DNA from: Rhabdornis inornatus
Taxonomy: Eukaryota > Chordata > Aves > Passeriformes > Rhabdornithidae
Direction: 5' to 3'
Length of the DNA stretch: 64,000 nt
Assembly (NCBI GenBank): GCA_013397075.1
Contig: VWZS01009947.1
Span: 1,798,001-1,862,000 of the forward strand
Of this stretch, positions 26,401 to 39,987 are shown piece after piece. The first letter of the stretch is position 1, and every line of letters starts with the position of its first letter. The notes beneath the pieces are model-generated. The model did not search any database. It was given only the letters and a program-made list of their open reading frames with translations, and was not told the origin of the DNA. The position numbers and the translations under genes are program-made.

Positions 26401-28487
26401 TGTAGTGCATTGTGCCTTTCTCCTATTTCACATAGCACATTTCCCAGGTCTCAGGCAACTGCATTTCAATTACCAGGGTAAAAAGAAGTCAGAATGCATA
26501 TTTTGCTTTGAAGTTCAAGGGTTTTAAACACCTAGTGAAAAAAATAATCCCTTATCCTACATACTTCATCCCATGACAGGAGAAGGAAACCTTTACACAG
26601 GGTGATATTTTGGCTTTTCCATCTTCAGTGATCCAGATTAACGTAAACTGTAATCTCCACTGCTGTCATTTTCACAAGGTAGCTTCTACTATTTTCTAAG
26701 TGTTCGAAGCAGACAGCCTAGAATTATTTACATGAACAAAAACAAGGGCATCACAGCACTCACAGAAACCATTATTATTCCCACCATTTTCCTATTTTAG
26801 AATAACATGGAGAAAGTGTGGGAACAAGCCTCAACTTCTTATTTTCCTCTAATAATGGAGACTGAGGGAATAAATCACAATCAGTACATTTATTTCATCC
26901 AGTTCTGACAGTGGGAAATCAGGGCCAAGTTAAATATTTTATTCACATGCATGCCAACAGCGAAGGCTCTTTCGTTAGAGCAGCTTTTTATGCATCTCTG
27001 AAGGCAATCTCAGGCAAAGGCACGGTAAGCAAGCAGAGTGATCATTAACAGCAAGTAACACAAATGAGCCCCGAAACCTTACCTCATCCCGAACTCTCGT
27101 CCAAGCTATGTGTAACCTTCTCAGTACACAAGAACAAGCAAGTTTTAACCACCTAACCACTGTGCCAGGCTGCAGCTGCAAACTGCAACTCTACTGCTTC
27201 AATAAGTCCATCAAATTAATGCTGAATCCTAAACAGAGGCAGGAGTTAAAATGAGTTTTAAAAATTAAGCGAGCAGCAGTATCAGCCCATAACTCTTCAA
27301 TCATCTCTAGTCTTCATGTAAAATAAAAGAGAAAACCTGGTATTTCCATGATTCTGCCTGACTTTAGGCTTATGATCATAAAACTGTGCACCTTCTTCAG
27401 TTGCATCCTTCACACATGGAAGGCCGCTGATGGCAGGAGCCCACAGAATCTTTTGTCGCTCCCCATTTACACTAATGCACGGCAGAAGTCTGGGAAATTT
27501 AGTGACATATAACAGAACTAAAAAAAAAAAAAAAAATGTCTTCAGCTATTAAACTAATGAACAGCACATATGTAAAATACTAATTTCATGTACATTGTTT
27601 TCTTGCCCTCTTACTTGTTACCCAACATCTGACCCTGTGCAAACAGTAGACTGCCAGATGGCAATTTTGGATTTTCAGCTAAGCATCATTCTTCTCCAGT
27701 CAATTCACGTAGATGATTTTGCTCTGTTTTGGGAAAGTAAAATACTACCTATACCCACTCAAAGAAAATGTTTACACTTGCCTAATTCAACTAGACTCAA
27801 GCGATTTCAACACACCTCTAGCTTTCTCTAGAGGGTACAAATTGAACCATCAATCTTCTGTGGTAAGGAGAAAACCGCATTTACTGTTTGCTATTTATCA
27901 TGCCAGAAACAGGGGTTTCTGAACAACATACATATGAAAACAGCTGAAAAAAATACAGAAACATTTAATCAGGCCACCTATCCTGGCTGGTAGAACACAC
28001 CTGTCTTTCATGTCATTGCTGCAAACATGATGACCTAAGAGTATGGGCAAGACCGATTTTGGGGACAGAGGTAGTATCTAGGTATATACTTAGAAAAAGC
28101 AGATTAACTTTCCCCTGCACTGAAGAAACGCCTCTGCCTCCAAAAGCTGGTCTACTTTTTCCAAATTAAGTAGTCAGCTGTGCTGCTAAAAATGTAACAC
28201 TTACCTTCAGAATTTGTCCTGCAGAATAACAGGGGAAAAGAAAACTAAGCTGAAGAAAGTTAAGCATCACTGATTAACCAGCTAATAATTCCAAGATGAG
28301 GATCATGCTCACCATTTGCCATGCCCTCTTCTATAACTGCTTTCATAGACACCCAAAGAACACAAGTCCTTGAAGCTTCCATTTGTGTCAGAATTTTACT
28401 AGGTAACCTTAAAAGAAGTATAAATCTATTTGGACCATAAACCCATTTAAAAACTCTTTGGTTGTTTAGTGGCCTTAAATAGTCCTC

Positions 28488-28513
28488 AATAATAATAATA
28501 AGAAGAAGAAGAA
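28488..28513 (+). repeat. (AAT)n-(AAG)n compound microsatellite
   Basis: About four AAT units pass into about four AAG units. It is intronic and has no other feature. Confidence 0.8.
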
Positions 28514-31500
28514 CATATCTTCTTTATACAGTTTGCAAAAGACACCTTGCTAACAGAAGTCAGAAAGCCACTCTAAACCAGCAAACTGAAATTTTAAGGT
28601 CAAAAAGAATGCTAATAAGAAAGCAGCTAAATCACTCTCTGTCTCAATGGCATCTAGGAGTGTGATGGAAACTTGAACTGAAAGGGGGGGAAAAAACACG
28701 GAAAGCAACCAAAAAAAAAAAAAGATAATAATCTCTGAAAGCTGCAGACTTAAGTTTCTCAAAGCACTGGTCTAGTTCTGTTTACTTTGGGATTGCAATT
28801 ACAGCAGTTTCAACACCAACCAGTACTTTCTGTTATCTGAATTTCTGCTGCGCTTCAGCTCAGGCAACGGAATTTTAAACTGTAATGCTGGAGTTCTTGT
28901 TACACCACTGAGTGATGGCATTTTCAGTATAATATAATGCATCAATTTGCTATATAATAATATACATCACTGTGGTTTTGTTTTTACCTTTTGAATCTCT
29001 CTTTGCAAGTAACTTGAGCAGAACAGGAAGTGTTAATTATTCACCAGAAAGATTTCTGGTCTTTCCTGAATTAGTCACACAAGAACTTTAATAGTCAAAG
29101 GAGAGACTGCATCACAGAATAATGGATAATAATGGGGTCCTATCTTCATCAAGAGAGTGCTGCAAAACCACCTGAGACTCACAGATGTGTAATGCAGGCA
29201 GTTCTTGCTCTTTTAATTGCATAGCAACTCTTCTGATTGAAAGAGATTTCCTCCACCCACCACAAACACTTCCTTCTAGATGAACCACCTGGGAAACAAC
29301 ATGTCAGTGGGTCAATATTGTCCTACAGCAAATTCTGATTTAAAACAAACACCTGTTTCTAAATGAAAATAGTCCTTGTCCCTAAATACTTCTTGCTACA
29401 ACATCTCTCATTCAAGGTTCCCAAAGCACTGTGGAATTATATGAAGAAGGATATATGATTCACAAATGAAAACAGAGAGAGTCCGTGCAGAGAGAAGCAT
29501 GGACTGTCACACAGTGCATCAGCAGCAGAAATAGCAATAAATCCTTTCCAAACTTAAATGTCAAGAAGGATACTTTTATTAAAAACGGAATATCTTACTA
29601 CCCATATCTTTACGGGTTTATAGTCTCTAAAGCCTTGTAATAAACAGATGTCTTAAAAAAAAAAATCAGCATTAGAGCTCAACGTCTAAAGCAGTACCCA
29701 AGAGAAAGTTAAACAGGAACACATTCAGCGTCCAAAATAAAACACTTGCTAATAAACTACAGGCAAAGTAAGAGAAGAATGCATAGTGACATTCAACACT
29801 ATATGCAGAAGCATTGTAACATTTAACTTGATGTTAGATTCTGGAAAATAATTATACTCCAAAATAGATATGCTAGGAGTATCACAAACACTCCATATAT
29901 TTGACAATGCCAGGAGTTAACAAACAGCAGAGTTAGTCCACTTTCCTAAATAAAAGGAGTCAACCTGCTCCATCTTAATTATTATTTCCAAGGCAAGTTT
30001 AATTTTGATTATTTTGCCAAGAAGTACTAATCATAGTCTCAATGCCAAGAAAAATACATTTCAAGTGTGCAAATATTATTGTTAATTGCTTTCTTTCAAA
30101 AGTTCAAAAATTAGTCAGCACCTATTGAAGGTACTGAGTATCTATGGACTAATCCTAAAAGCCCTTTATAAGTTATAGCAAAAATGATGGTTCATCCACA
30201 CATCTATGGAAAAAAAAAAACAAACAAAAAAAACAACAATATTTCAGCTTCTTCAAATAATTTTAAATGTATCTTAAATTTTGTAAAATTCTGGGCATTT
30301 AAAAAATTTAAATTACAATACGTTTTTCCTATTACAAATGGAGCAATTATACTAGCTTGCTTGCAAATTAAAATTGGAGAGAATCTTCATTATGGAAGCA
30401 TGCTATATGAGAATTGCTTTAATTTCTTCATAGAAGTACACAGTCAAAAGTTTATTCTAAAAATAGAAATGAATGGATTTTAAATTGATAAACATGTTAA
30501 CAATTCAGGGGAACATTTGAAACCTATTTGCATGAATAAGCAAGCATTTGTTAATACCCGGGCAATTTTGGAAACCATTACTGTCCATTAGTTCACTGAG
30601 ATTACTAAGGAAAAGGTAACAGTAGGGCATTAAGCAATGAACAAGGATTACTAAAACCTCATCCTGCAAACTGGTGTCAGCAATACCCAACCTAGAACTC
30701 TTCTTGCTTCAGGTAAGAAAATGCATTTCACTCAGTAATAGTGGATACTTGTTAAAGAAAAGTTTCAAAGACACTTAACTGATTTATCAAAAAGCCAGCT
30801 CACTAATATTGACATTATCTTGGACCAAAATAGCATCTAATCAATAGTTAGAGGACAATACAATTTCCAATACTGAGGGACTCTCGCTAAATGACAGCAT
30901 TTTGCCTACTTCATATATGCAGCTTCCTCTGAGACACCTCTGAATATAATAATTAGAGATAAAAATGCTGCAGTTACTGCGACAGAGGTGATGTCGGTAA
31001 CAGTCATATTGTGAAGGACAGCTGTGTTTTAGCAATTAAGTCAATGAGGACATGACTTTGGATTCTGCTCTTCCAAGGGCACAACTAGGTGGTTATCACG
31101 AAACCAGCCTGTTTTTTGTTCTTTTAAACACTGTTTCAAATCTACTATTGTGCTCCTTCCTCCTCTCCCTTTCTTAGACACTTGGGACTTAAAATAGGAC
31201 TTTCAACTTAAATCATACATTCAACCAAGCAGAAGTTAAATATATACATTAGTAAGACAGGCCTTCAAATAAACAGCTCACCCAACATTAGAGACTACAT
31301 AATCTAAAGACCCAAAAACTTGACAGTAATCATCAACCAAACTCTTTTTCTCTGTTTGTCTGACTGCTTATTAAAATTATTTTAGGAAAACGGTTTTTAT
31401 CTCCACTCAATTTTTTCATTACTTCCAGCTAGTCTCTAATTTAAACCACACAAACATTGGAAATCCAACACTAGCCAAAGTACAATTATTAAAGGACATA

Positions 31501-34500
31501 ACATTGGTGAAAGTAATACTAGAAATAGATTTCCTTAAAACACTAATAAAAATACTACAATATTTAGAAACTGAAATTTATCTTCCTTGCATTGACTTAT
31601 ATTGTTCAAGTTCAGAGCATGCAAAGAGTAGCCAGATTAAACTGATGGAATCGAACAGGATACCTAAGTCTTTCACACATAACAGGAAGCAGCATTCCCT
31701 GCTGCATGGAAGATGCCAGATGACACATTAAATGTAAAAATCCATCAACAATTTTCTAACACAACTTTTCTGCACAGGCAAGTACTGCACTTACCACAAT
31801 GCTACTAGTCAGATGCTATAAATAGAAACTGAACAGACAACTGCAAACATCTTCCTCCTCCTCATGAAATACTGCAACTCTTCAACTACCATGTTTTCCG
31901 GAGTACAGGTAAGGAATAACTTAGAGTTAATGGAGCCATGCATTACAATACACTGCTTGACATGCAAGATTTCAAAAAAAGCATCAAAAAAAGTAAAAGT
32001 TAAACCCCACGCTCTTAAATATATAAACTTTCCACCATTTCAAACAAAAGACCCATCTCTATTACAAAAGTAGTTTTACATCAAAATCTTAAATTAGAAG
32101 ATAATAATTGGGCATTTTTGCAGCACCTAAAAATACCAACCCGCTACTTCTGTAGATTAATGTCATCTCCACAGCCTGAAACCATTGTGGTCATTCACAC
32201 AAAGGTTTTGTTTATCAGAACCATTTATTATTCAATGCAAATGGTGTCCTCAACAATATTTTGTTATGTGGCCTTCTCAGTGTCCTGAGGAGATGCCATT
32301 TTAATATCTGCAGCTACTCTGACCTAAGTTTCTTCACAGATCTATCATCGAGAGTTGATTCATGTTGCAGCTACTGCCTGATTTTCAATTCTTCCAAAAG
32401 CAAAGAAGGGACTCCATCCTAGCGAGCCCTGCCTGTTCAAAACAGACAGGAAATATTTCTGACACTTCAGTTAAAAAAGGAGGCGGAAAAAGGGAGACAG
32501 TATTAACGGAATTTACCAGCCCAAACTGAACATGAATTTTATCTGAACCCAAATAAGGGTTTCAACATAATCAAGATCAAATACTGTCTAACAACATTCA
32601 CAAAACATTTGTCTTAACTTTTGAAGTACAATGTCAATTATATCAGTCAAGGCTGCATATCTGAGGAGACACGTGAACACAATTACATTTTTAACTTCAA
32701 AGAATATAAGCAGTAATTGGCTGAGAAAGTATATCACATTCATAATTTTTACCCACTGGCTCTAAAGAAAGCCTGTGTCTATTTATATGCACTAACTCCT
32801 AATTTAAAAAGAAATTAAAATCCAGTAATGGTATAGCATGTTAGTGAAAACATTCAAGTCAAAACCAGATAGCTCCAATAAATACATCAATCAAGGATCA
32901 TTCTCGCTAGTTAATGTTTTGCATCACTGATTTCAATACCTTAAAAGAAATACTGAGTCATGAGGCTTCCACCAATTTGAGACTTCAAAAGCTGTCCAAC
33001 ATGCAGCAACAATATTACCATCAAATTTCAACAGAAGTGGTAAACTGTTTGAAACTTATGGAACTAAAATCAGCAGCAGTATTTCCCCAAAACTGATATG
33101 TGTATTATAACCCTCTGACTGACTAGGCTTATCATCAGAAACTTTTGAGAACCAAAAGCATCATCAAAATGAAGCATTATACAAAGCACATCTATGGTAC
33201 CATACAACATTTGAATATTGCACTAATTAGCAGTAAGACAGGTATTTCCTAGCACTAACTGTGGAATAATTGTCAGCACTGCCCAAATAGTAGTATCTTT
33301 GAGTAATCACAATTTACAGAAGACAAGAAAAAGGTTCTGTCACACAGGAAGGCAGAAACCTGGAGGGTGACCTAGACACAGTAACTCTTAACTCCTCCAA
33401 GCTTCAAAAAGGAGGACAATCTACTTCTTCCTTCTTTGTTCCACTTCTAAGAACAGCAGCAAGGATAGTGAATTTCATTCTGACTGATGAGGAAGTTACA
33501 GTTAGATTAAAAGGTCCTGGATAGGCCTGTCTATAATTAACACAGCACCCATTTAAAATTAGAAAATATTTATAAAACATTTTTATACAGATTTTGAATG
33601 AATTAATGGTTTATGCAAGAGGGCTTTTTCCTCAAATTCTGGCTGCACTAAGTTAACAGACATTTTTAATCAAGCAGGCCTATTTTTGGATCTTCTTAAA
33701 TAAAACGCCCTCATATACCAGCTGTTTGAATTTATTCACTCCTTAGAATTATCATACAGCGAGTTTAAAGGAAACAAAATCAATTTTTTTCCCCACAGAA
33801 AGAATGGTTGAACTACGTAATGTCTTCCTGCAGGACATTATAAGGGTGAAGAGTACATATGGCCCCACCAATTCATTATGCGAATTTACTGAAAAATAGG
33901 TAAGACCTACTAAGCTGTAAATCTATAAAACAGAGGACAACCTTATGTCAGACTGCCAGAAGCAAAGGAGGTATACCAAGATATGCATCACTGCATGCCT
34001 GCTCTATCCTCATGTTATTCCCTTAGCATCACTTATCACCCAAATCAGAATAGGGCTGGATGTATCTTCGGTCTGATCCAGAACAGCTGGTTTTCATTAA
34101 GTAACAAAATCTCCTTTCTGTTTTGTCTATTCTATTAAGTACTGTAAAAGAAAGCATTGTTTTCACATTCCTAGAAAAGAGCTTATTACAGTTAAAGTAT
34201 AAAATCCAGTTCATCTGCTTTTACTTCAAGTGCCTATAAGCCCCATTTCACAAGGTAAGCTTCTACAGCAAATGGAAAACTTAGCAAAAATGTGGTACCT
34301 TGCAACTGCAGTTGCAAAAGGCAGTGCTCACTGTACAAAAAAAGTGGATAAAATTTATATATTTTTACTTTATTTGATATGTCCTTCTAGTTGTATTATG
34401 ACTGAGGGAAATCACAATTCATCATTCTTTATCCTGCGTATTTTTATCCAAACAATTAACATGACAAAGCTCAAGTCCTCACCACCACTCTCATCAGACA

Positions 34501-35093
34501 CAAGCTTCTCTATCTCATAATTCTCAATATCGTCTAAAATTAGGATCTAAGAAAGTAATTTCGATGTGTCTCCAACATCCCTTATCATGCACTGTAGCAC
34601 TTTGTAGGAAAGCTGTAAATAAATCAATTTCTGATCAGACTCTTTGTTTCTCAGTTAAATAATGTCACTTCTGTTTGTGCAACACACCAGTAGACATATT
34701 ACTACAGCAGTTAACGCTGGATTTAAACTGCTTCAAGTTCTTTTGCCTAAGAATTTAACAGAGTATAAATTCATGCATAATATTAAAAAATTACAATATT
34801 AAAGTATTTTTAGTCTTAACCTAAGAGCAAAATAGCGCTGTCTCACATAAACTGATAAATTCACTGCTTATTCCAGCATCTGATCCAAAGTGCCAGCCAA
34901 TGAAAGCCTGGCCAAGGAACTGCATGATCCAAGCTCAGTGAAAACAGATTCTCAGAGGGAAAGGTACATATTTCAACAGTTTACTCAAGCCTCATTTAGG
35001 AACATCTATATGAAGTTGCAACAACAATTAAAGCAAATTTAGGTTTAGGGAAGCATTATGCATTCACTATGACCTACACTGCCTGTGAGATTA

Positions 35094-35129
35094 CAGTGTT
35101 TATTAAAAAGGCAGTGTTTATTAAAAAGG
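35094..35129 (+). repeat. 18-bp perfect tandem duplication
   Basis: Two exact adjacent copies of CAGTGTTTATTAAAAAGG occupy 35094-35111 and 35112-35129. Identical copies suggest a recent duplication or replication slippage. It is intronic. Confidence 0.9.
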
Positions 35130-37062
35130 AACACCGAGAGTTCCTACTGAATGAACAGCTGTAACCACCAAAAAAAGTAAAGAAAAGACTAGTCAGAAAA
35201 CAGGCTTCTAAATGGCACATATATATAACCATTGTTTGTTTAGAAGCTAAAAGCAAGCTTTGGTGATATATACTCACAAACTCATCATGCTTATGTTAAA
35301 TGATTCACCGTTTGATCAAATGTTTAATTTTAGCAAACAAAATTGAGGAAAGAGCCAGATTGGCATGGCAAGGATCTGATGATACATAAGTGACTGGAAA
35401 ATCCAGACTCAGAAATAAACTCTGAATTGGGCCTGCACACAATGCTTGGGGCACAGTGTCTCATCACACATATGATGCATGCAGTGTCACAGAAAGGCAG
35501 AGCAAATGGCAACATCCTGCAAAAGCCCTGCTGGCATGTTCTCAAATAATATTGCTATCAGTTTTAGCTGACTATAGCACCTTATAGTTGCCAGAACTAA
35601 GATGAGATGAAACTAATCGTACTGCGTTTTCAATCAACTTCCTGCTGGCTGCCACCATTTCAAGAATGGAATTCATTTGTTTTATGTCTATTAACATATT
35701 TCCTTATTTTCTGGTTCTAAGGCACTAAACGCAGTGGTATGGTATCAGTCTGGACAATAAAAAAGATAAGCAGCAGTCACTACAGTACAAATAGAACTGT
35801 AAAAGTATAACCCTCCCTGACATGCTCTTTTCACAGTATATGCTACCATCAGCTTACAAGTCCCTTCCCTTCTATGCATATAACCATTTAACAGTAATAT
35901 CCCCAACCCTCTGATGGTTTCACTCAAGTGAAACCTTCATGGAGAGCTTTAAAAGCCAAAGGGAAATTGCCAACACGTAGGTCATTAAAGAATCAGCCTC
36001 ATCTCTAATAAGCAAAAAGGTTCAATTGGAATATAACACAACCAGTAATATTTTCATGTATTTATAAAATCTTCAACCTCAAGCTCTTATACATCATAAG
36101 GGAAAGGCTTCTAAAATCCAGTAGTCTAAGAAAAAATAAACATTACATGATTCTGTGATTCTCTGGTCTGTTAACCAGGAAAATAAGAAAGTATTTTTCC
36201 AGGTCATAGGAAGCAGAAGTGAAGTACAGCATACTTTAGATGGAGTAATCTAAAATAAAAACTTGCATACTGAACCCTTTCCAATCTTTGTACACTAAGA
36301 CTATTCCAAAAAATAGTGAGATAGTTGCTGATGACTGAAGTTGAAAATATAAAAATAGGGAGAAAGGGGAGCAAAATACTTCCAAACACTAAGTGGTATC
36401 AATTTTTCATAAATAACATGAATACTGATGAGGTTTCCCAACTGAGATTATCTGGGTAAGTGAAATGATTTTTTAAACTATAAAGATCATCTCAGTGCTC
36501 CATTTAAACTTTACTTGAGCAGAAAAGACAGACTGGGGATTCTAAAAAGAAGGGCAAGTCTGCAGATTTAAGGATGGATTCCATGATCTTCAACAAAAGG
36601 CAAGCAAAAGTTAATTGTTGACCTTAAGCAGAGGTTTCAGAAGTTCTTAACAGCCTCACTCAAAAGTATCTTTTTTCAGCTGTTCATTTTTCAGTCTTTT
36701 AGATCTTGAAACATCAAGAGTTTAGTAGTTTTCCAGTCTCTAGAGATTCCTGAAACGTAGAGTATCTGAACTTCTAATATAAACCCAAGTCTTTTAAAAG
36801 AAGAACCCCTCCAACTTCAATGCAATAGTAACACTAGCCTGCTCCTGTAATCTCTTTGCATGCCATCATTATCAACACGTGTCTCTGGAGCTACTTCTAT
36901 CCCTGTTCAACCAATGGGCAAGCTTTAGCACAGTAACCCACAGCCTACTTCAATTTTAATACTTGTTTCAGTCTTTTCCTTAATGTTTCCTGTCATTGTG
37001 GCTTACTGGAGAAAGTATGCACCTTACTAGAAACAGTCTTGTATGCATTATATAAAATCAAT

Positions 37063-37122
37063 TAAAAAAAAAAAAAAAAGCATCATCTTTTATACTTGGT
37101 AAAATCTAGACAAAATCTAGAC
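37063..37122 (+). repeat. A-run and 11-bp tandem duplication
   Basis: A run of about 16 A at 37063-37078 is followed at 37101-37122 by two exact copies of AAAATCTAGAC. No retroposon body is recognisable before the A-run. Confidence 0.8.
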
Positions 37123-39437
37123 CTTACTGTTTGACCCGAGACACAGAATTGCTCTGCTGCTTACCTGGCTTGGGCTCATTCAAGAAGTGTGAAAGGGTCT
37201 CAACCATTGCACTGACAGGTACCAGAAAACTTAAAGCTATACTGTTCCTTTACACTACCTTATTTACAAATTCAGTGGAAACTACTACATTAAATCACAA
37301 GTTTCAGAACTTTTCATAGCTTTAAATGTCCTGGCCCTGTTGTTCGAAAACGTGACTTGGCAGACATTAAGATGGCATGAAATCACAGGTAAGATGCTAA
37401 AACATGCTGCTGGTCATAACACTAGTTGACATCTAGAGCAGCAGAATTTCAACTTCAGACAAATATAGTCTTTTTGCTATCACAACTTACTTTCTTCAGA
37501 AAGCTGGCATAAAACTGTAACCCCTTAAGAACTCCTGACTGCAACTTCAATAGAAAGGCACATCTGCACTGATTTACCAGACAATCCCTCCAAGCACCAG
37601 CAAGGCCTAGGTAAATAAGGTCATGTAGTCACTTAAGCTTTTTCAGGACTGAAAAGTATAGCAATCAACTCTGGAAACTGACAGTACAGTTTTTTTGAAG
37701 TGGAAAAATAGATACTTAGTTTGCCACTGTGTATTGAAATGCACCTGGCAGACACTTCAAGAGACTGAAAAACAGGCTAATTAATTCACTGTATCAGTGG
37801 AAAAAGTGAGGGTTTTGTTCCACACTGCTGTCTTTCAAAATTATCATTAAAAAACACCCCTGTATGGATGGCACTCTGAAGAGGGAAAAAAACAGGAGAG
37901 GGCAAAAAAATGCGACTTAATATCTGCTTGTGCAAGGGTAGCATGTTTAAAAAAATCAGCTTTAAAGGCAATGGGTTTTCTTGAGAGCCTCCTGTAACCA
38001 TTAAGCAGATCCTTGAACACAAAGCACCAGATTTTCTTCTCATTATCAAAACATGCTGAACTAGCCAAGAAGTTGAGCCCAAAGAAAAAGTTCACTTTCA
38101 ACTTTCGACAATTCTCCCATAAGTATCACATTACAGAAGTCAGTGCACTGCATTAGAGATAGCAAAAACTTGTTCTCTACTACTTTACAAAAAATATCAG
38201 ATCCAAATATGGAAGCCTATCAAAACAAAAATAAACAAAATAATTTACTATGTATTTATAATCTGTCTTGCAAGATGACTCCCAGCAGGGCCATGGCATT
38301 TGTTGCAATTCAAGCTTCTGTCATAACTCAAAAATGGGATTTCATTTAAAATCCTGCCACTTCAATAAACCAACCAAATGTACAGTGACATCACTAAATC
38401 ACTCTTATTGTACCTCTTTTCTCTCAGCCTCCACTTTCCCAGAGTACCTTAAATTGCATTACATAAATCCCAAGAAGGTACAATCGCAGACAAGTGTAAA
38501 TCTCAGGTGGGCCCTCAAAAGTCTATTTAGTCACATACTCTTTGAATTTTCCATAAATAAGAACATTAGGGACTAATGCTGCTGTGATAGACACTAAAGA
38601 CATTTTATGACCATGTGAATCTGCTAGAATACCATCTCCCTTGGTACATCTGATTTTTTTTAAAAAATCGCTAACCAAAATATCTTCAACAGACATAACC
38701 CCAGAGGTGGTAGTTTAGGAAGGAACAGATTTACTCTTTTTTTCACCTTTGACAAACAGGAATGACCCCTACTTCCTTCTTCCTAAAAGGGTATCAGTAA
38801 GCAGCTAACAAGGGCCTTATCTATTATGACCCACCTCGCCTTCATAAGGTGGATGAAGAAGTATGTTTTTGTCCTTATCCTTTTTCCCTCATTAGTTATG
38901 CTGCCCTGCGTGAATTGTAGCGACAGCTCCCCGTTCGCGGGCACGGGGCAGGGATGTGTCAGGGACACCCGTCAGGGCACCCAGGGGCCCGCATTACTCA
39001 TCTGCGCCTTTGAGGAGCTGAAGGCAGGCCCCGGAGCGCAGCCCGCAGCCCCAGAGGAGGGGCGGCCTCTCCATGAAACCTGCGTGCCTGGGGAAGCGGT
39101 CAGGCCTCCCCCGCCGGGCTGCCGGGAAGGCCGCGGTGTCCGGGCGGCGGGGGGGCCGCGGGCGGCCTCGGCACCCCCTCCCCCTCCGCGCCCGGGGGCG
39201 GCGCAGTCACCTCCCCCCGGGGCACCCGCTGCCTCTGAGCCAAGAACCGCCGCCGACACCGCGGTCCAGACCCCCGGGACCCGGCACCCACCGGCAGGGA
39301 GACATCCCTCTTCCGAGGGGGGGACCGCCGCGGCCCGCCCGGCAGGGGCCCGGGGCCGCCCCCTCCCCGCGGCGAGCTGCGGGCTCGGCCTCCGCGACAG
39401 CCCAGCGCCCGGGGTTACGACCTGGCTCGTTCCCCCC

Positions 39438-39438
39438 N
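39438..39438. other. Ambiguous base (N), possible collapsed assembly gap
   Basis: A single N lies within GTTCCCCCCNCGATGGGGCG in the densest part of the CpG island. Extreme GC with G4 potential is a common cause of short-read dropout. The N may hide missing sequence, including the coding part of ZFAND3 exon 1, or may be one uncalled base. Confidence 0.85.
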
Positions 39439-39963
39439 CGATGGGGCGGGCAGGGGAGCGGAGAGGCGGCGACACGGGGGCGCGGAGCTCCGTGCGGCGG
39501 CGCCGCCCGCCCGCCGGTGCCGGTGCCCACCCTGGTACCGCAGCGGCGCGCGCCCGCCCTCCCCGGAGCGCCGCTCGGCCCCTCGCGCAACAATGCGTGC
39601 CCCCCTCCGGCACCGTGGCTCCCCCCGTCCTGAGCGCGATGGTTTCGTCAAGCCACCGAATCAGCTGGGAGCGGCATGTACCACAGCACATCTCCGGGGG
39701 AAGTTGGGGTAGATCGCGTGCGAGTGCCGGGTGAGAAGCGAGTTTGGAGGGCAACCACAGGCTCGAGGAGAGAACGGGATTCTCAATAACGAGTCTCAGG
39801 CGGAGCTGAGGCGCGCGGAGCTGCCTGGAGCCGTTGCCCTCTTTTGCCTCTACCCATACGTTGGGCACACAGTGGTACAGCCAGGGACGGCCGGCGGGGG
39901 TGGGGGAGTGCCGATGCCTCTCGCACATGCGTGCACGGGCCCCCGACGCGGAAGTCTGTTGGA

Positions 39964-39987
39964 GGGAGCGGGTCCTGGGGGGCTGGG
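39964..39987 (+). promoter_or_regulatory. G-quadruplex motif in the island
   Basis: Four G-runs occur at 39964-39966, 39970-39972, 39977-39982 and 39985-39987, separated by loops of 3, 4 and 2 nt, which fits the canonical G3+N1-7 pattern. It lies just plus-strand-downstream of the ETS-like site, so on the minus (ZFAND3) template it would sit near or upstream of the start region. Confidence 0.6.

Larger units (their letters stand above)
7124..39437 (-). other. ZFAND3: ZFAND3 intron 1 (about 32 kb; 5' boundary inferred)
   Basis: This is the sequence upstream of exon 2 on the minus strand up to the CpG island. It is AT-rich, has many A-runs on the plus strand, and contains no recognisable exon, RNA gene or long open frame. 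Contents listed separately are a CAAAA repeat at 7872, a CR1 piece and GATA array at 20.9-21.05 kb, an AT hairpin at 23.4 kb, a GC-richer patch at 26.1 kb, a trinucleotide array at 28.5 kb and tandem duplications at 35.1 and 37.1 kb. The right end is set at the ambiguous base in the island because the true exon 1 donor could not be found. If exon 1 lies beyond the window, this intron would include the whole right half. Confidence 0.55.

Noticed and set aside
36146..36162. ATGATTCTGTGATTCT resembling a CR1 tail
   Set aside because: The upstream sequence lacks CR1 wording. It may be a very old tail, but it cannot be supported.
38826..39734. A 302-codon plus-strand frame at the island edge
   Set aside because: Same reason: open by composition, low-complexity product, spans the N, and has no recognisable motif.
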